Shown here in pieces: positions 37,920 through 46,416 of a stretch of DNA of 64,000 nt (position 1 is its first letter; each line of letters opens with the position of its first letter). The DNA comes from WTGU01 sp965200925 (GTDB taxonomy: Bacteria; Pseudomonadota; Alphaproteobacteria; UBA828): the NCBI GenBank assembly GCA_965200925.1, contig OZ241738.1, forward strand, positions 682,001-746,000, written 5' to 3'. The notes below the pieces were generated by a model. That model worked only from the letters and a program-made list of their open reading frames with translations. It searched no databases and was not told the origin of the DNA. The translations under genes were made by a program, and so were the position numbers.

Positions 37920-38633
37920 ATGAAGAAGAAGCCCGTCCTCCTGGTGAGCCACGTCCGCGCCGGCGACCCGGGCGAAGTCCCGATCCTGCTGCGCGAGATG
38001 GGGCGGCCCGTCCGTCTCATCCGGACCAACAAGGGGGAGCCGCTGCCCGCGCGCGTCGAGGATTTCGCCGGCGTCGTGAGCTTCGGCGGGCCGCAGAGCG
38101 CGAACGACGACCACGTCGACTACATCCGCGCCGAGCTGGACTGGCTGCCCCGGGTGATGGCGGCGGGCGTGCCGCTGCTCGGCGTCTGCCTGGGCGGGCA
38201 GATGATCGCCCGGGCGCTCGGCGCCCGGGTGGCCCCGCACCCCGAGGGCCATTACGAGTTCGGCTACCATCCGATCGAGCCGCTGGAGGGCGCGGCGGCG
38301 GATTTCGCGCTCGATGGCCCGCTGGACGTGGCGCTGCGCCACGGGGAGGGGTTCGCGCTTCCCGCCGGCGCCCGCCGCCTCGCCCGGCGCGCGGTCTTCG
38401 AGAACCAGGCGTTCCACTACGGGGCCACGACCTGGGGCATCCAGTTCCATCCGGAGGTCAACGACGCGGTGCTCGACGCCTGGTTCGACCGCGACCCGCC
38501 GCCGGAGGACCTGCTGCGCCCCGGCGCCCAGACCGTCGCCGAGCAGCGCGCCAACCACACCCGCTATCACGCGGCGATGCATGGCTGGCTTGCGCGCTTC
38601 CTCGCGCTCTGGCTCGCCAGCGGGCGGGAATGA
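37920..38633 (+). CDS. GMP-synthase-like glutamine amidotransferase
   Basis: A free-standing GATase1 domain of 237 residues from this ATG, or 245 from the GTG at 37896 that overlaps the lolD stop. GVVSFGGPQSAND and LLGVCLGGQMIARALGA (catalytic Cys) precede GIQFHPEV, which supplies the His-x-Glu. It resembles YfeJ/GuaA-like amidotransferases of unclear substrate. Its closeness to lolD may be positional only. Distinct in sequence from the amidotransferase at 32822. Confidence 0.82.
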   Translation: MKKKPVLLVSHVRAGDPGEVPILLREMGRPVRLIRTNKGEPLPARVEDFAGVVSFGGPQSANDDHVDYIRAELDWLPRVMAAGVPLLGVCLGGQMIARALGARVAPHPEGHYEFGYHPIEPLEGAAADFALDGPLDVALRHGEGFALPAGARRLARRAVFENQAFHYGATTWGIQFHPEVNDAVLDAWFDRDPPPEDLLRPGAQTVAEQRANHTRYHAAMHGWLARFLALWLASGRE

Positions 38634-38699
38634 GGGGGCTTCCTGCTTCCGCCGCACCGGGCCACTCCGTAGGATGGGGGAGGGCGAGGGGAGGCAGCG

Positions 38700-39293
38700 G
38701 TGAAGAGCCTGGTCGTCGGCATGACGGGCGCGAGCGGCGCGGTGTTCGGCGTGCGCCTGCTCGAGGCGGCGAAGGACGCCGCGATCGAGACCCATCTCGT
38801 CGTCAGCAAATGGGGCCGGCGGACCCTCGAACACGAGACCGGCAAGAGCCTCGACGATTTGCGGGCGCTCGCGGACCATCACTACGGCCCGGCCGACATG
38901 GGCGCGCTGATGTCGTCGGGGTCGTTTCCGGTCGACGGCATGGCGATCGCACCCTGCTCGGCGCGGAGCCTGGCGGCGATCGCCGCGGGTCTCGGCGAGA
39001 ATCTGATCCACCGCGCCGCCGATGTGATGATCAAGGAGCGCCGGCCGCTGGTGCTCGTGGTCCGCGAGACGCCACTCAGCGCCATCCACCTCGAGAACAT
39101 GCTGAAGCTGGCGCGGCTGGGCGTCACGATCCTGCCGCCCGTCCCGGCCTTCTACAACAGGCCGCGGTCGATCGAGGCCATCGTCGACCACACGGTGGCC
39201 CGCGTGTTCGACCAGTTCGGCCTCCGGCTGGACATGGCGGAGCGCTGGGCCGGCGCCTTGCGCCGCCCCCGGGTTGCCGAGCTGGAGGGGTGA
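38700..39293 (+). CDS. ubiX: Flavin prenyltransferase UbiX
   Basis: A 197-residue flavodoxin-like enzyme. GMTGASGAVFGVRLLEAA binds FMN phosphate; MAIAPCSARSLAAIAAGLGENLIHRAADVMIKERR and LVLVVRETPLSAIHLENMLKLA are the conserved core. UbiX joins dimethylallyl phosphate to FMN to make the cofactor of UbiD decarboxylases in ubiquinone synthesis. The GTG start follows GAGGCAG. No ubiD lies nearby. Confidence 0.92.
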   Translation: MKSLVVGMTGASGAVFGVRLLEAAKDAAIETHLVVSKWGRRTLEHETGKSLDDLRALADHHYGPADMGALMSSGSFPVDGMAIAPCSARSLAAIAAGLGENLIHRAADVMIKERRPLVLVVRETPLSAIHLENMLKLARLGVTILPPVPAFYNRPRSIEAIVDHTVARVFDQFGLRLDMAERWAGALRRPRVAELEG

Positions 39294-39331
39294 TCCGCCC
39301 GCGCCGCCCGGCAGTTCAGAACCGGCGGTTC

Positions 39332-39985
39332 TCAGAAGGCGTGCGCCGCCGCGATGGCGAGAGCGCGCTCGATGTCGGCGATGGCGCCGGCCATCTCGCG
39401 CCCGATCAGGTCCATCTTGCGAAGCAGCTCGATGCGCGGCGCGACCCGCTTGATCTCCCGCTCGTCGAAGACCGCCCGCAGGATGCCGCAGGCGTCGGCG
39501 AGGCAGATCAGGGCGACGTCCCGCGGGTGGGGGATTTCGTCCGTGAACAGCGCGTCGGCGATACGCTTCTTGGCTTCGCGCTCGGCCTTCCCGTCGATCA
39601 TCGGATAGCGCCGGGAGCGGAAAACCCACAGGAACTTCTCCTCCCGGCGCTCCAGGATGCCGCGCGCCACCAAGCTGTCCAGCGCCGCTTCCTTGATCGC
39701 GCCCGCCTCGTCGGCCGACAGCGTCTCGATCCACGTCCGGGTGTCTCGGACCTCTTCTTCGCCGGCGATCCGGTTCAGCACGCGGTCGAGCGCGGGCGTC
39801 CCCGTCGGCGCGGAGTCGGTCACCGTGAGCCGTTCGGGATCGGTGTCGATCCGGTTGGCGAAGGCGAGATCCATGAGGACGGCGCCGGCCAACGCCCGGT
39901 TCAGGGTGTACTCGCCGACCGGCAGGAAGGTGCCGTTCTCGTCATGGAGCAGGAGGACCATGACCTCTTCGGAGAATGTCAGCAT
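39332..39985 (-). CDS. GOLPH3/VPS74-like (GPP34) family protein
   Basis: A 217-residue helical protein. The start MLTFSEEVMVLLLHDENGTFL and then LNRALAGAVLMDLAFANRIDTD are the opening of the GPP34 fold. It continues with ERREEKFLWVFRSRRYPMIDG and a C-terminal segment of long helices. In eukaryotes GOLPH3 binds PI4P on the Golgi; bacterial versions have no proven role and are best known from Actinobacteria. I placed the start at the ATG at 39983-39985. A STAS gene lies 13 bases upstream on the same strand, so the two are likely co-transcribed. Confidence 0.8.
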   Translation of the reverse strand: MLTFSEEVMVLLLHDENGTFLPVGEYTLNRALAGAVLMDLAFANRIDTDPERLTVTDSAPTGTPALDRVLNRIAGEEEVRDTRTWIETLSADEAGAIKEAALDSLVARGILERREEKFLWVFRSRRYPMIDGKAEREAKKRIADALFTDEIPHPRDVALICLADACGILRAVFDEREIKRVAPRIELLRKMDLIGREMAGAIADIERALAIAAAHAF

Positions 39986-39998
39986 GGGGCGGATCCGC

Positions 39999-40334
39999 TC
40001 AGGACAGCGCCGCGACGGCGGCATCGCGGGTGTCGTGGCATGGCAGGACCGACAGGAACCCGCTCGCTTCCATCACCGCGCGGCAATCGGGCTGCAAGGC
40101 GGCGATGGCGAGCGTCCCGCCTTTCTGCTGGAGGCTCCGGGCGCCGATGAGGAGGGTGCGCAGGCCGGCGCTGCTCACATAGGCCATCCCGGCGCAGTCC
40201 AGCACCACGCGGGTTTCCCCCCGTTCGACGATTGCCGCCAACCTCTCCTCGAGGGCAGGCGCAGCCAGCGCGTCCAGCCGGCCGTTCAGGGAGACGACGC
40301 ATGCCGCGTCCGTCTTCTGTTCCTCGATGTCCAT
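39999..40334 (-). CDS. STAS-domain anti-sigma factor antagonist-like protein
   Basis: A 111-residue single STAS domain. VVSLNGRLDALAAPALEERLAAIVERG is followed by RVVLDCAGMAYVSSAGLRTLLIGAR, which holds the conserved serine that is phosphorylated in SpoIIAA/RsbV-type proteins. It may take part in a partner-switching pathway, but no anti-sigma kinase or phosphatase is encoded nearby. It precedes the GOLPH3-like gene on the minus strand. Confidence 0.85.
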   Translation of the reverse strand: MDIEEQKTDAACVVSLNGRLDALAAPALEERLAAIVERGETRVVLDCAGMAYVSSAGLRTLLIGARSLQQKGGTLAIAALQPDCRAVMEASGFLSVLPCHDTRDAAVAALS

Positions 40335-40644
40335 GGAACCCTCGCCTTCGGTTGACACCCACGCCACCATACGCACACCGCGCTGTCTTCCGCAACATCG
40401 GCAATTCTCTTTCCGCTTGCCCGCAGGGCGCATCCGGCGATACCCCTTCGATGGCGAGGAAGTGCTTGATGAGGACGACGCTCGCTGGCGAGCGGATCCG
40501 GAGAGATACGAATTCGTTGGCGAGGAAGTGACGGACAAAGAGATTAGGGAGAGGTATGTGGGAAAATACCTGCCGCAGCGTTTGCGCGAACAGGGACTGG
40601 CGGTGCCCGTGCTCTACGAGCCTAAGAGGGCTTTCGGCGGCTGA
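40327..40644 (+). CDS. Possible small hypothetical gene
   Basis: A 105-codon open frame. Its first 35 or so codons look non-coding, but the rest reads as a plausible acidic helical protein: FDGEEVLDEDDARW and YEFVGEEVTDKEIRERYVGKYL, ending in LAVPVLYEPKRAF. The phrase GEEV is repeated, and DNA GGCGAGGAAGTG occurs twice 63 bases apart. Base composition in the second half is lower in GC than its neighbours. The true start may be internal (for example a TTG near 40420). It overlaps the STAS start by 8 bases on the other strand. Otherwise this 336-base gap holds nothing I recognise. Confidence 0.3.
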   Translation: MSMEPSPSVDTHATIRTPRCLPQHRQFSFRLPAGRIRRYPFDGEEVLDEDDARWRADPERYEFVGEEVTDKEIRERYVGKYLPQRLREQGLAVPVLYEPKRAFGG

Positions 40645-40670
40645 CGCATTCGCAGCGACCTCCGCCGCTC

Positions 40671-42545
40671 TCACCGACGGAGCGCCGCCTTGTCCTCCCA
40701 CCATGCTTCCGGGACGACGCCGTAGAGCGGCGTGACGTCGGGGCGGCCGAATCTGTTCCAGTAGGCGATCCGGTCGTCCTTCAGGTGGTAGAGGGGGATG
40801 ACGTAATGCCCCCACAGGAGTACCCGGTCCATGGCGCGAATCGTGTCGACGAAGACGTCGCGCTCGCGCGCTTTCGTCATGCCGTCGATCAGCGCGTCCA
40901 CCGCCGGGTCCCGCACGCCGGCGTAGTTGCGCGTCGCCTCCCGCCCGGCGGCCGCAGAGGACCAGTAATGCGCCTGCTCGTTCCCCGGTGAAAGCGAGAA
41001 GTTCCAGAGGTAGACGATCATGTCGAAGTCGTAGACGTTCAGCCTGTACTGGTACTGCGACGTATCGACGATGCGGACCTTCACATCCACGCCCAGCCGC
41101 TCGAGGTTGCGGGCGAAGGCGAGGGCGATCTTCTTGTTCTCCGGGTGCAGCAGCAGGATCTCGAATGCCATCGGCGCCCCGTCCTCCGCCCGCCGCAGCG
41201 CGCCCTCTCGCACCGTCCATCCGGCCGCCGCCAGCAGGCGCCGCGCTTCCTTGAGATTGGCGCGGAGGCCGCCTTCGACGCCCGGCGGGCGGTATTCGCG
41301 CTCGAACGCCTCGGGCGGCAGATGCGTGCGGAAAGGCTCCAGAAGGGCGCGCTCGCGGCCCTCCGGCACGCCGCGCGCGGCGAGTGCCGAATTGTCGAAG
41401 AGGCTGCGCGTGCGGACGTAGGCGCCGTGCAGCAGGGTCTTGTTGACCCAGGCGAAGTCAAAGGCGTGCGCGAGCGCGTAACGCACCGCGCGGTCGGCGA
41501 AGATGCTCCGCCGCGTGTTGAAGGCGAACGCGAACAGGCCCGAAGGCCGGCCGTGGGGCAGGCGTTCCAGCACGACGCGGCCGTCCTCGGCGGCCGGGAA
41601 GTCGTAGGCGGTCGTCCAGCGGGCCGCCGAATATTCCCGGCGCAGGTCGTATTCGCCGGCCTTGAAGGCTTCCATCATCACGTCGCCGTCGCGGTAGTAA
41701 TCGAACCGGATGCGGTCGAAATTGTGCTGCCCGCGGTTGATGGGGAGGGTGCGGCCCCAGTAGTCCGGGTCGCGGCGATAGACGACGCTGCGGCCCGCGT
41801 CGACGCTCTCGATCCGGTAGGGGCCGCTGCCGAGGGGCGGCTCGAGCGTCGTTTCCTCGAACGCTGTCTCCGCGTAGTAGGCTTTCGAGAGGATCGGCAT
41901 CAGGCCCATGATCAACGGCAGTTCGCGGTCCGGCGATTCGGAGTCGAAGACGAACCGCACCATGCGCGCACCGGGCCGCTCGACGCGCCGGACCTGCGTG
42001 TAATAGAGGCGGTGGTTGGGCCTGCCCTGCTCCTTCAGGGTCTCCCATGAGAAGACCACGTCGTCCACGGTGACCGGGCTGCCGTCGTGGAAGCGCGCCT
42101 CCGGCCGCAGCGTGAAGGTGACGGAGGAGCGGTCGTCCGGAACGGCGATCGATTCGGCGATCAGGCCGTAGAGCGAGAACGGCTCGTCCCAGGTCCGTTT
42201 GAGGAGGCTTTCGAAGACCAGATGCCGCCCCTGCGCCGGCACGCCTTTGATGATGAAGGGGTTGAGGCTGTCGAAGGTCCCCGTCACCGCGCGCCGCATC
42301 GTGCCGCCCTTCGGCGCGTCGGGGTTGACGTAATCGAGGTGAGGGAAGCCGGGGCCGTATTGGGGCGCCCCATGCATCGCGATGCCGTGCATCGCGATGT
42401 CGTGCGTCGCCGTGGCGTGGTCTTGCGCGGCCGCCCGCGCGTTTCCCGCCAGCAGGGCCGCGAGGAAGGCGGCCGCCAAGCATCGGCTCACCTGCCTGGG
42501 CGCGCCGCCGGGAGCCCGGCGGGAGTGTGCCATCCTGGCGCGCAT
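40671..42545 (-). CDS. ABC transporter solute-binding protein (family 5, peptide/YejA-type)
   Basis: A 624-residue periplasmic binding protein. A twin-Arg-like or Sec leader of about 38 residues ends ALLAGNARAAAQ. The mature part opens FPHLDYVNPDAPKGGTMRRAVTGTFDSLNPF, the YejA-type signature of family 5 proteins, and ends with a large lobe II. It would bind peptides or related oligomers and deliver them to an ABC permease, but no permease or ATPase gene adjoins. Right after the signal is a short repeat, DIAMHGIAMHG, reflected in DNA as repeats around 42373-42415. A second ATG lies four codons in. Confidence 0.88.
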   Translation of the reverse strand: MRARMAHSRRAPGGAPRQVSRCLAAAFLAALLAGNARAAAQDHATATHDIAMHGIAMHGAPQYGPGFPHLDYVNPDAPKGGTMRRAVTGTFDSLNPFIIKGVPAQGRHLVFESLLKRTWDEPFSLYGLIAESIAVPDDRSSVTFTLRPEARFHDGSPVTVDDVVFSWETLKEQGRPNHRLYYTQVRRVERPGARMVRFVFDSESPDRELPLIMGLMPILSKAYYAETAFEETTLEPPLGSGPYRIESVDAGRSVVYRRDPDYWGRTLPINRGQHNFDRIRFDYYRDGDVMMEAFKAGEYDLRREYSAARWTTAYDFPAAEDGRVVLERLPHGRPSGLFAFAFNTRRSIFADRAVRYALAHAFDFAWVNKTLLHGAYVRTRSLFDNSALAARGVPEGRERALLEPFRTHLPPEAFEREYRPPGVEGGLRANLKEARRLLAAAGWTVREGALRRAEDGAPMAFEILLLHPENKKIALAFARNLERLGVDVKVRIVDTSQYQYRLNVYDFDMIVYLWNFSLSPGNEQAHYWSSAAAGREATRNYAGVRDPAVDALIDGMTKARERDVFVDTIRAMDRVLLWGHYVIPLYHLKDDRIAYWNRFGRPDVTPLYGVVPEAWWEDKAALRR

Positions 42546-42621
42546 GGGGGTTTGATACCACGTCCGGCCGCCCGGCACGCTATCCAGGGCCGGGCCGCCG
42601 TCGTTGCCGGGGGAGGAGGGG

Positions 42622-43308
42622 ATGGCGAGTCGACCGATCACGCCCGCGCTCTTTGATTTTCTGCGCGCGCTTGCCGCCAACAACGAAAGGCCGTGGTTCG
42701 AGGCGAACAGGCGCCGTTATGAGGACGAGGTGCGCGGCCCGGTGCTCGATTTCATCGACGCCTTCGCCGGGCCGCTCGCCGAAATCAGCCCGCATTTCCG
42801 CGCCGATCCCCGGCCCAACGGCGGCTCGCTCTTCCGTATCCACCGCGACGTCCGCTTCTCCAGGGACAAGACGCCGTACAAGACCAATGTCGGCGCCCAC
42901 TTCCGCCATGCTGCCGGCAAGGACGCCCACGCGCCGGGCTTCTATCTCCACCTGGAGCCCGGCGCGTGTTTCGCCGGCTGCGGCGTCTGGCACCCGGACG
43001 GCGAGTCGCTCCGCGGAATCCGCGATTCGATCGTCGCCCGGCCGGACGAATGGACGCGCATCACGGCCGCCCCGGCCTTCCGTGAGACCTTTCGTCTGGC
43101 GGGTCAGGCGCTCAAGCGTCCGCCGCGCGGTTACGATCCGGCGCATCCGTTGGTGGAGGACCTCAAGCGCAAGGATTTCGTCGCGCTTGCGCGCTTCCCT
43201 GAAGGCGATGCCTGCCGGCCCGATTTTCTCGAACGCTTCGCCGACATCGCGCGCAGGGGCGGCGCGTTCGTGGGCTTCCTCTCGCGCGCCGTCGGCGTGC
43301 CGTTCTAG
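42622..43308 (+). CDS. DUF2461 (TIGR02453) family protein
   Basis: A 228-residue protein. FLRALAANNERPWFEANRRRYEDEVRGPVLDF and SLFRIHRDVRFSRDKTPYKTNVGAHFRHA are the conserved blocks of DUF2461, whose role is unknown. The length is typical. GGGAGGAGGGG gives a very strong ribosome-binding site before the ATG at 42622. It is divergent from the solute-binding protein and convergent with GFA, sharing a CTAG at their stops. Confidence 0.85.
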   Translation: MASRPITPALFDFLRALAANNERPWFEANRRRYEDEVRGPVLDFIDAFAGPLAEISPHFRADPRPNGGSLFRIHRDVRFSRDKTPYKTNVGAHFRHAAGKDAHAPGFYLHLEPGACFAGCGVWHPDGESLRGIRDSIVARPDEWTRITAAPAFRETFRLAGQALKRPPRGYDPAHPLVEDLKRKDFVALARFPEGDACRPDFLERFADIARRGGAFVGFLSRAVGVPF

Positions 43309-43748
43309 CCGTCCGCCGGCGCGCCCAGCGCCCCGGGGGCGGCCTGGGGGAAGGTCGGCGTGCCGTCCGGGAAGGCGACCCACGGATGCTTGCTCTCGCT
43401 CCAGACCACGCGCTCCGGCGTCGCGAAGCCGGGCTCGGCGAAGCAGCCGGCCGCGATGCCGTAGTGATGCGGGCGCAGCGCCGCCGTCCAGTAGACGCTC
43501 GTCCCGCAGCGCGGGCAGAAGCGGATGTCGACGCCCCGCCCCGAATCAGCGACGCGCGAGAAGACCTTCGCCTCGCCCTCGGCCGATACGGCCTCCTTCC
43601 GGTAATAGGCGCCGACGCCGAAGGGGCTGCCGGTGCGCCGCTGGCAGGCAAGGCAGTTGCAGGCCATCACGATGTCCGGGTCCCCTTCCGCCGAGACCCT
43701 GAGCCGGCCGCAGCCGCATGCTGCGCGATGGGTGGTGGCGGACGGCAT
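43305..43748 (-). CDS. GFA/CENP-V family zinc protein
   Basis: A 147-residue protein. CGCGRLRV and ACNCLACQRRTG give the first zinc-binding cysteines, FCPRCGTSVYW the last pair. The fold matches glutathione-dependent formaldehyde-activating enzyme (Gfa) and CENP-V. Many family members have no proven formaldehyde activity. I chose the ATG before PSATTHRAACGCG. Its stop overlaps the DUF2461 stop by 4 bases on the other strand. Confidence 0.88.
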   Translation of the reverse strand: MPSATTHRAACGCGRLRVSAEGDPDIVMACNCLACQRRTGSPFGVGAYYRKEAVSAEGEAKVFSRVADSGRGVDIRFCPRCGTSVYWTAALRPHHYGIAAGCFAEPGFATPERVVWSESKHPWVAFPDGTPTFPQAAPGALGAPADG

Positions 43749-43858
43749 GGCGGTTCTCCCGGCCGGTGGCGACGGCGCCAACCTTACGCCGCCCGGCGGC
43801 GTGGGAGAAGGGGGGCCGGTTGGCGCGGCGCGGCCTGCGGCATTAGGGTGCGGGCGCG

Positions 43859-45940
43859 ATGCGTCCGGCCGTCCTCAATCCGCTGTTCGCGCCGGTGACG
43901 GCGCTGCCGGGTGTGGGCGTCGGTACCGCGCGGGCCCTGAAGCGGGTGGCCGGCCCGCTCCCGATACACTTGCTCTGGCATCTGCCCACCGGGCTGATCG
44001 ACCGGCGGTACGGGCCGAAGATCGCCGCCGCCGAGTCCGGCGCCACGGCGACGCTGACCGTGCGCATCGACCACCACCATCCCGCGCCCAACCCGCGCCT
44101 GCCGACCAAGGTCTATTGCTCGGACGAGACCGGGAGCATGGCCCTGGTCTTCTTCCGCGCCCGCGACGACTGGCTCCGGCAACGGCTGCCCGAAGGCGCC
44201 ACGCGGGTGGTCAGTGGGCGCGTCGAGCGCTACGGCAACGAACTCCAGATGGTGCATCCCGACCACGTCGTGCCGCCGGACGAGCGCGAGAGCGTGCAGA
44301 CGGTGGAGCCCGTCTACCGGCTGGGCGCCGGGGTCACGCTCAAGGCCATGACGCGCGCGGTGCGGGCCGCCGTGGAGCGCGCGCCGGTGCTTCCCGAATG
44401 GGCGGCGCCCAAGGCGCTCCAAGCGCGCGGCTGGTCGTCCTGGAACGAGGCTCTCCGCGCCGTCCACCGGCCGGAGCGCGCGGCAGACCTGGAGCCGGCC
44501 TCGCCCGCCCGCGCGCGGCTCGCCTACGACGAGTTGCTGGCGAACCAGCTCGCACTGGCCCTTGTCCGGCGCTCGGCCAGGCGCGGGCGCGGGCGGTCCG
44601 TGGTCGGCGACGGGCGCCTGCGCGAAGCGGTCGCCCGGGCGCTTCCCTTCCACCTGACCGCGGGGCAGCGCGCGGCCGTGGCCGAGATCGAAGCCGATCT
44701 CGCGGGCGGCGTCCGCATGCTCCGTCTTCTCCAGGGCGACGTCGGCAGCGGCAAGACCGCGGTCGCGCTCTTCGCCATGCTGATCGCCGTCGAGGCAGGC
44801 GCCCAGGCCGCGCTGATGGCGCCGACGGAGCTCCTGGCGCGGCAGCATGCGGCGGCGCTCGAGGCACCGCTGGCGGGGACGGGAGTCCGCCTCGCGCTGC
44901 TGACCGCGCGCGAGAAGGGCCGCGTGCGCGAAGAGATCCTGGCGGCGCTCCGCTCCGGTGACGTCTCCATCCTGGTCGGCACCCATGCGTTGTTCCAGCA
45001 AGGTGTGGCCTTCGCGAACCTCGCCCTCGCCGTGGTCGACGAACAGCACCGATTCGGCGTGCATCAGCGCATGATGCTGGCGCGCAAGGGGCTGGCAGCC
45101 GACCTGCTGGTGATGACGGCGACCCCGATCCCGCGCTCGCTGGTGCTCACCTCCTACGGCGACATGGAAGTCTCCCGCCTCACGGAACGGCTGCCCGGGC
45201 GCACCGCGGTCGAGACCCGCGTCCTCCCGTCGGACCGCCTGGAAGAGGTGGTCGTCGCCGTAGGGCGGGCGCTGGCCGCCGGGGCCAAGGTCTATTGGGT
45301 CTGCCCCCTGGTTGCGGAATCGGAGGCGGTCGATCTGGCCGCGGCGACGGATCGCCACGCGCGGCTCGCGGAGGTCTTCGGCGCCTGCGTCGCGCTGGTC
45401 CACGGGCGCATGAAGGGGCCGGAGAAGGACGCCGCCATGGCCGCCTTCGCCGGCACCGGTGCCGATGTCCTCGTTGCCACCACGGTGATCGAGGTCGGCG
45501 TCGACGTGCCTGACGCCACCGTCATGATCGTGGAGCATGCCGAGCGCTTCGGCTTGGCCCAGCTCCACCAGCTGCGCGGCCGCGTGGGCCGCGGCGAGAA
45601 ACCGGGAAGCTGCCTGCTGCTCTATCCGCCGCCGCTCGGCGAGACGGCGCGGGCCAGGCTCGCCATTCTTCGCGAGACGGACGACGGGTTCCGCATCGCC
45701 GAGGAGGACCTGCGGCTGCGCGGCGCAGGCGAGGTACTCGGCACGCGCCAGAGCGGCGCTCCGGCCTTCCGCCTAGCCGACCTCGCGGCGCACGAAGACC
45801 TGCTCGCCGCCGCCCGCGACGACGCGCGCGCCGTCCTCGAAGGCGACCCGGAGCTCGAATCGGAGCGCGGCCGGGCGCTGCGCTTCCTGCTTTATCTCTT
45901 CGAGCGGGACACGGCGGTGCGTTACCTCCGCTCAGGCTAA
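43859..45940 (+). CDS. recG: ATP-dependent DNA helicase RecG
   Basis: A 693-residue RecG. The N-terminal wedge/OB domain includes HLPTGLIDRRYGPKI and SGRVERYGNELQMVHPDHV. The helicase core has LLQGDVGSGKTAVALFAML (Walker A), LAVVDEQHRFGVHQRM (DEQH box), MTATPIPRSL, and VIEVGVDVPDATVMIVEHAERFGLAQLHQLRGRVGRG. RecG reverses stalled forks and processes Holliday junctions. It overlaps the convergent DUF192 gene by 4 bases. Confidence 0.97.
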   Translation: MRPAVLNPLFAPVTALPGVGVGTARALKRVAGPLPIHLLWHLPTGLIDRRYGPKIAAAESGATATLTVRIDHHHPAPNPRLPTKVYCSDETGSMALVFFRARDDWLRQRLPEGATRVVSGRVERYGNELQMVHPDHVVPPDERESVQTVEPVYRLGAGVTLKAMTRAVRAAVERAPVLPEWAAPKALQARGWSSWNEALRAVHRPERAADLEPASPARARLAYDELLANQLALALVRRSARRGRGRSVVGDGRLREAVARALPFHLTAGQRAAVAEIEADLAGGVRMLRLLQGDVGSGKTAVALFAMLIAVEAGAQAALMAPTELLARQHAAALEAPLAGTGVRLALLTAREKGRVREEILAALRSGDVSILVGTHALFQQGVAFANLALAVVDEQHRFGVHQRMMLARKGLAADLLVMTATPIPRSLVLTSYGDMEVSRLTERLPGRTAVETRVLPSDRLEEVVVAVGRALAAGAKVYWVCPLVAESEAVDLAAATDRHARLAEVFGACVALVHGRMKGPEKDAAMAAFAGTGADVLVATTVIEVGVDVPDATVMIVEHAERFGLAQLHQLRGRVGRGEKPGSCLLLYPPPLGETARARLAILRETDDGFRIAEEDLRLRGAGEVLGTRQSGAPAFRLADLAAHEDLLAAARDDARAVLEGDPELESERGRALRFLLYLFERDTAVRYLRSG

Positions 45941-46416
45941 GGCGCTGCCGGGCCCGGCCGGTCGAAGCGCGGGTGGCGCAGGCGGTCGCCCGGCGCGGCG
46001 CCGAGGCGCGCAGCGCTGCCGCCCGCCATCTCGAGCACGAAGCGGACGGGCGCGCCGGAGGGGATGCGTTTCAGCGAAAGCGGGATGGTCTCCGCGGCGA
46101 TGGCGACGATTCGGCCGAAGCGGTCGATGAAGAACATGTCGAGGGAGATCAGGGTGTTCTTCATCCACATCGCGATCGGCCGCGTGGTTCCGAAATCGAA
46201 CAACATGCCGCGGTCGGGCGCGAGCGCGGGCCGGTGCATGAGCCCGACGGCGCGGCGCTCGGGAGTGTCGGCGATTTCGACCGCGACGGCGTGACTGCCG
46301 GCGCCGGTCTCGATCGTCAGCGATTCGAGCGCCCCGTCCGCCGCCGCGCTGCCACAGGCGAGCGCGAGCAGGGCCCCGGCCAGGATGGTGCGCGCGGCCG
46401 CCGATCGAACGATCAC
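45937..46416 (-). CDS. DUF192 family exported protein
   Basis: A 159-residue protein with a signal peptide (hydrophobic residues about 11-24, ending CGSAAA). The mature part has VEIADTPERRAVGLMHRPALAPDRGMLFDF and MWMKNTLISLDMFFID, the DUF192 signature. The role is unknown; it is likely periplasmic. Its ATG overlaps the stop of the DUF488 gene upstream by 4 bases (ATGA), tying it to the DUF488/dual-OB cassette. It may be the last gene of that operon. It is convergent with recG. Confidence 0.85.
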   Translation of the reverse strand: MIVRSAAARTILAGALLALACGSAAADGALESLTIETGAGSHAVAVEIADTPERRAVGLMHRPALAPDRGMLFDFGTTRPIAMWMKNTLISLDMFFIDRFGRIVAIAAETIPLSLKRIPSGAPVRFVLEMAGGSAARLGAAPGDRLRHPRFDRPGPAAP

